From Clostridia bacterium (GTDB lineage: Bacteria > Bacillota > Clostridia > Oscillospirales > CAG-272), in NCBI GenBank assembly GCA_017397205.1, contig JAFQJX010000064.1, positions 1 through 5,675 on the forward strand: a DNA stretch of 5,675 nt, read 5' to 3'. The first letter of the stretch is position 1; every line of letters begins with the position of its first letter. Below, piece after piece: positions 5,618 to 5,675 of the stretch. Below the pieces are notes generated by a model. That model did no database searches, was not told the DNA's origin, and saw only the letters and a program-made list of their open reading frames with translations. A program made the translations under genes and the position numbers.

Positions 5618-5643
5618 AAAAGGGGCGAGGTACCCCTCGCCCC
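5614..5643 (-). terminator. Intrinsic terminator, best oriented for a convergent gene to the right
   Basis: GGGGCGAGG (5622-5630) and CCTCGCCCC (5635-5643) form a perfect 9-bp GC stem with loop TACC. On the minus strand the stem is followed directly by six U (5616-5621). On the plus strand it is preceded by A and followed by ACACAAAAA, with no U-run. It therefore fits best as the end of a minus-strand gene lying beyond the right edge. It may also stop spoVAF transcription less efficiently, because it begins five bases after the stop codon at 5617. The last 32 bases of the window show nothing further. Confidence 0.72.
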
Positions 5644-5675
5644 ACACAAAAACCCCCGACCAAAAGAAATCCCCA

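Overview
The window looks like chromosomal DNA of a GC-rich, endospore-forming member of the Clostridia, perhaps an uncultured gut-type lineage. The spore-former call rests on a clear SpoVAF-family protein. The Clostridia call rests on the acyltransferase and GT8 family types, the strong Shine-Dalgarno sites (AAGGAG types) and the sigma-A-like promoters. Genus cannot be read from this segment.

Layout, left to right. Bases 1-96 (minus strand) are the first 32 codons of ribF, the FMN/FAD-forming bifunctional enzyme. It has its own near-consensus promoter at 129-157 and runs off the left edge. Bases 97-338 are intergenic and hold that promoter, a long palindromic terminator (247-277) and a G/C-rich hairpin (308-325). 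Bases 339-3821 hold four tightly packed minus-strand genes, in transcription order: a PlsC-like acyltransferase, a GT8 glycosyltransferase, a second GT8 glycosyltransferase and a second PlsC-like acyltransferase. Junctions are 0 bp, a 19-bp spacer and a 4-bp ATGA overlap. The operon has one good promoter (3866-3894) and probably ends at the 247-277 terminator. Bases 3822-4147 are a divergent intergenic region with several small repeats and inverted repeats. Bases 4148-5617 (plus strand) encode a complete SpoVAF-family spore-membrane protein. A hairpin at 5622-5643 has its U-run on the minus strand, so it probably ends a convergent gene beyond the right edge.

How the genes may work together. 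Two acyltransferases bracketing two sugar transferases in one translationally coupled operon is what an assembly line for an acylated glycolipid, or a lipid-anchored envelope glycan, would look like. The product, the acyl and sugar donors and any link to the divergent sporulation gene cannot be read from the sequence. SpoVAF stands apart from a spoVA operon here: its upstream neighbour is divergent and its downstream neighbour is probably convergent. No RNA gene, CRISPR array or insertion sequence was seen.
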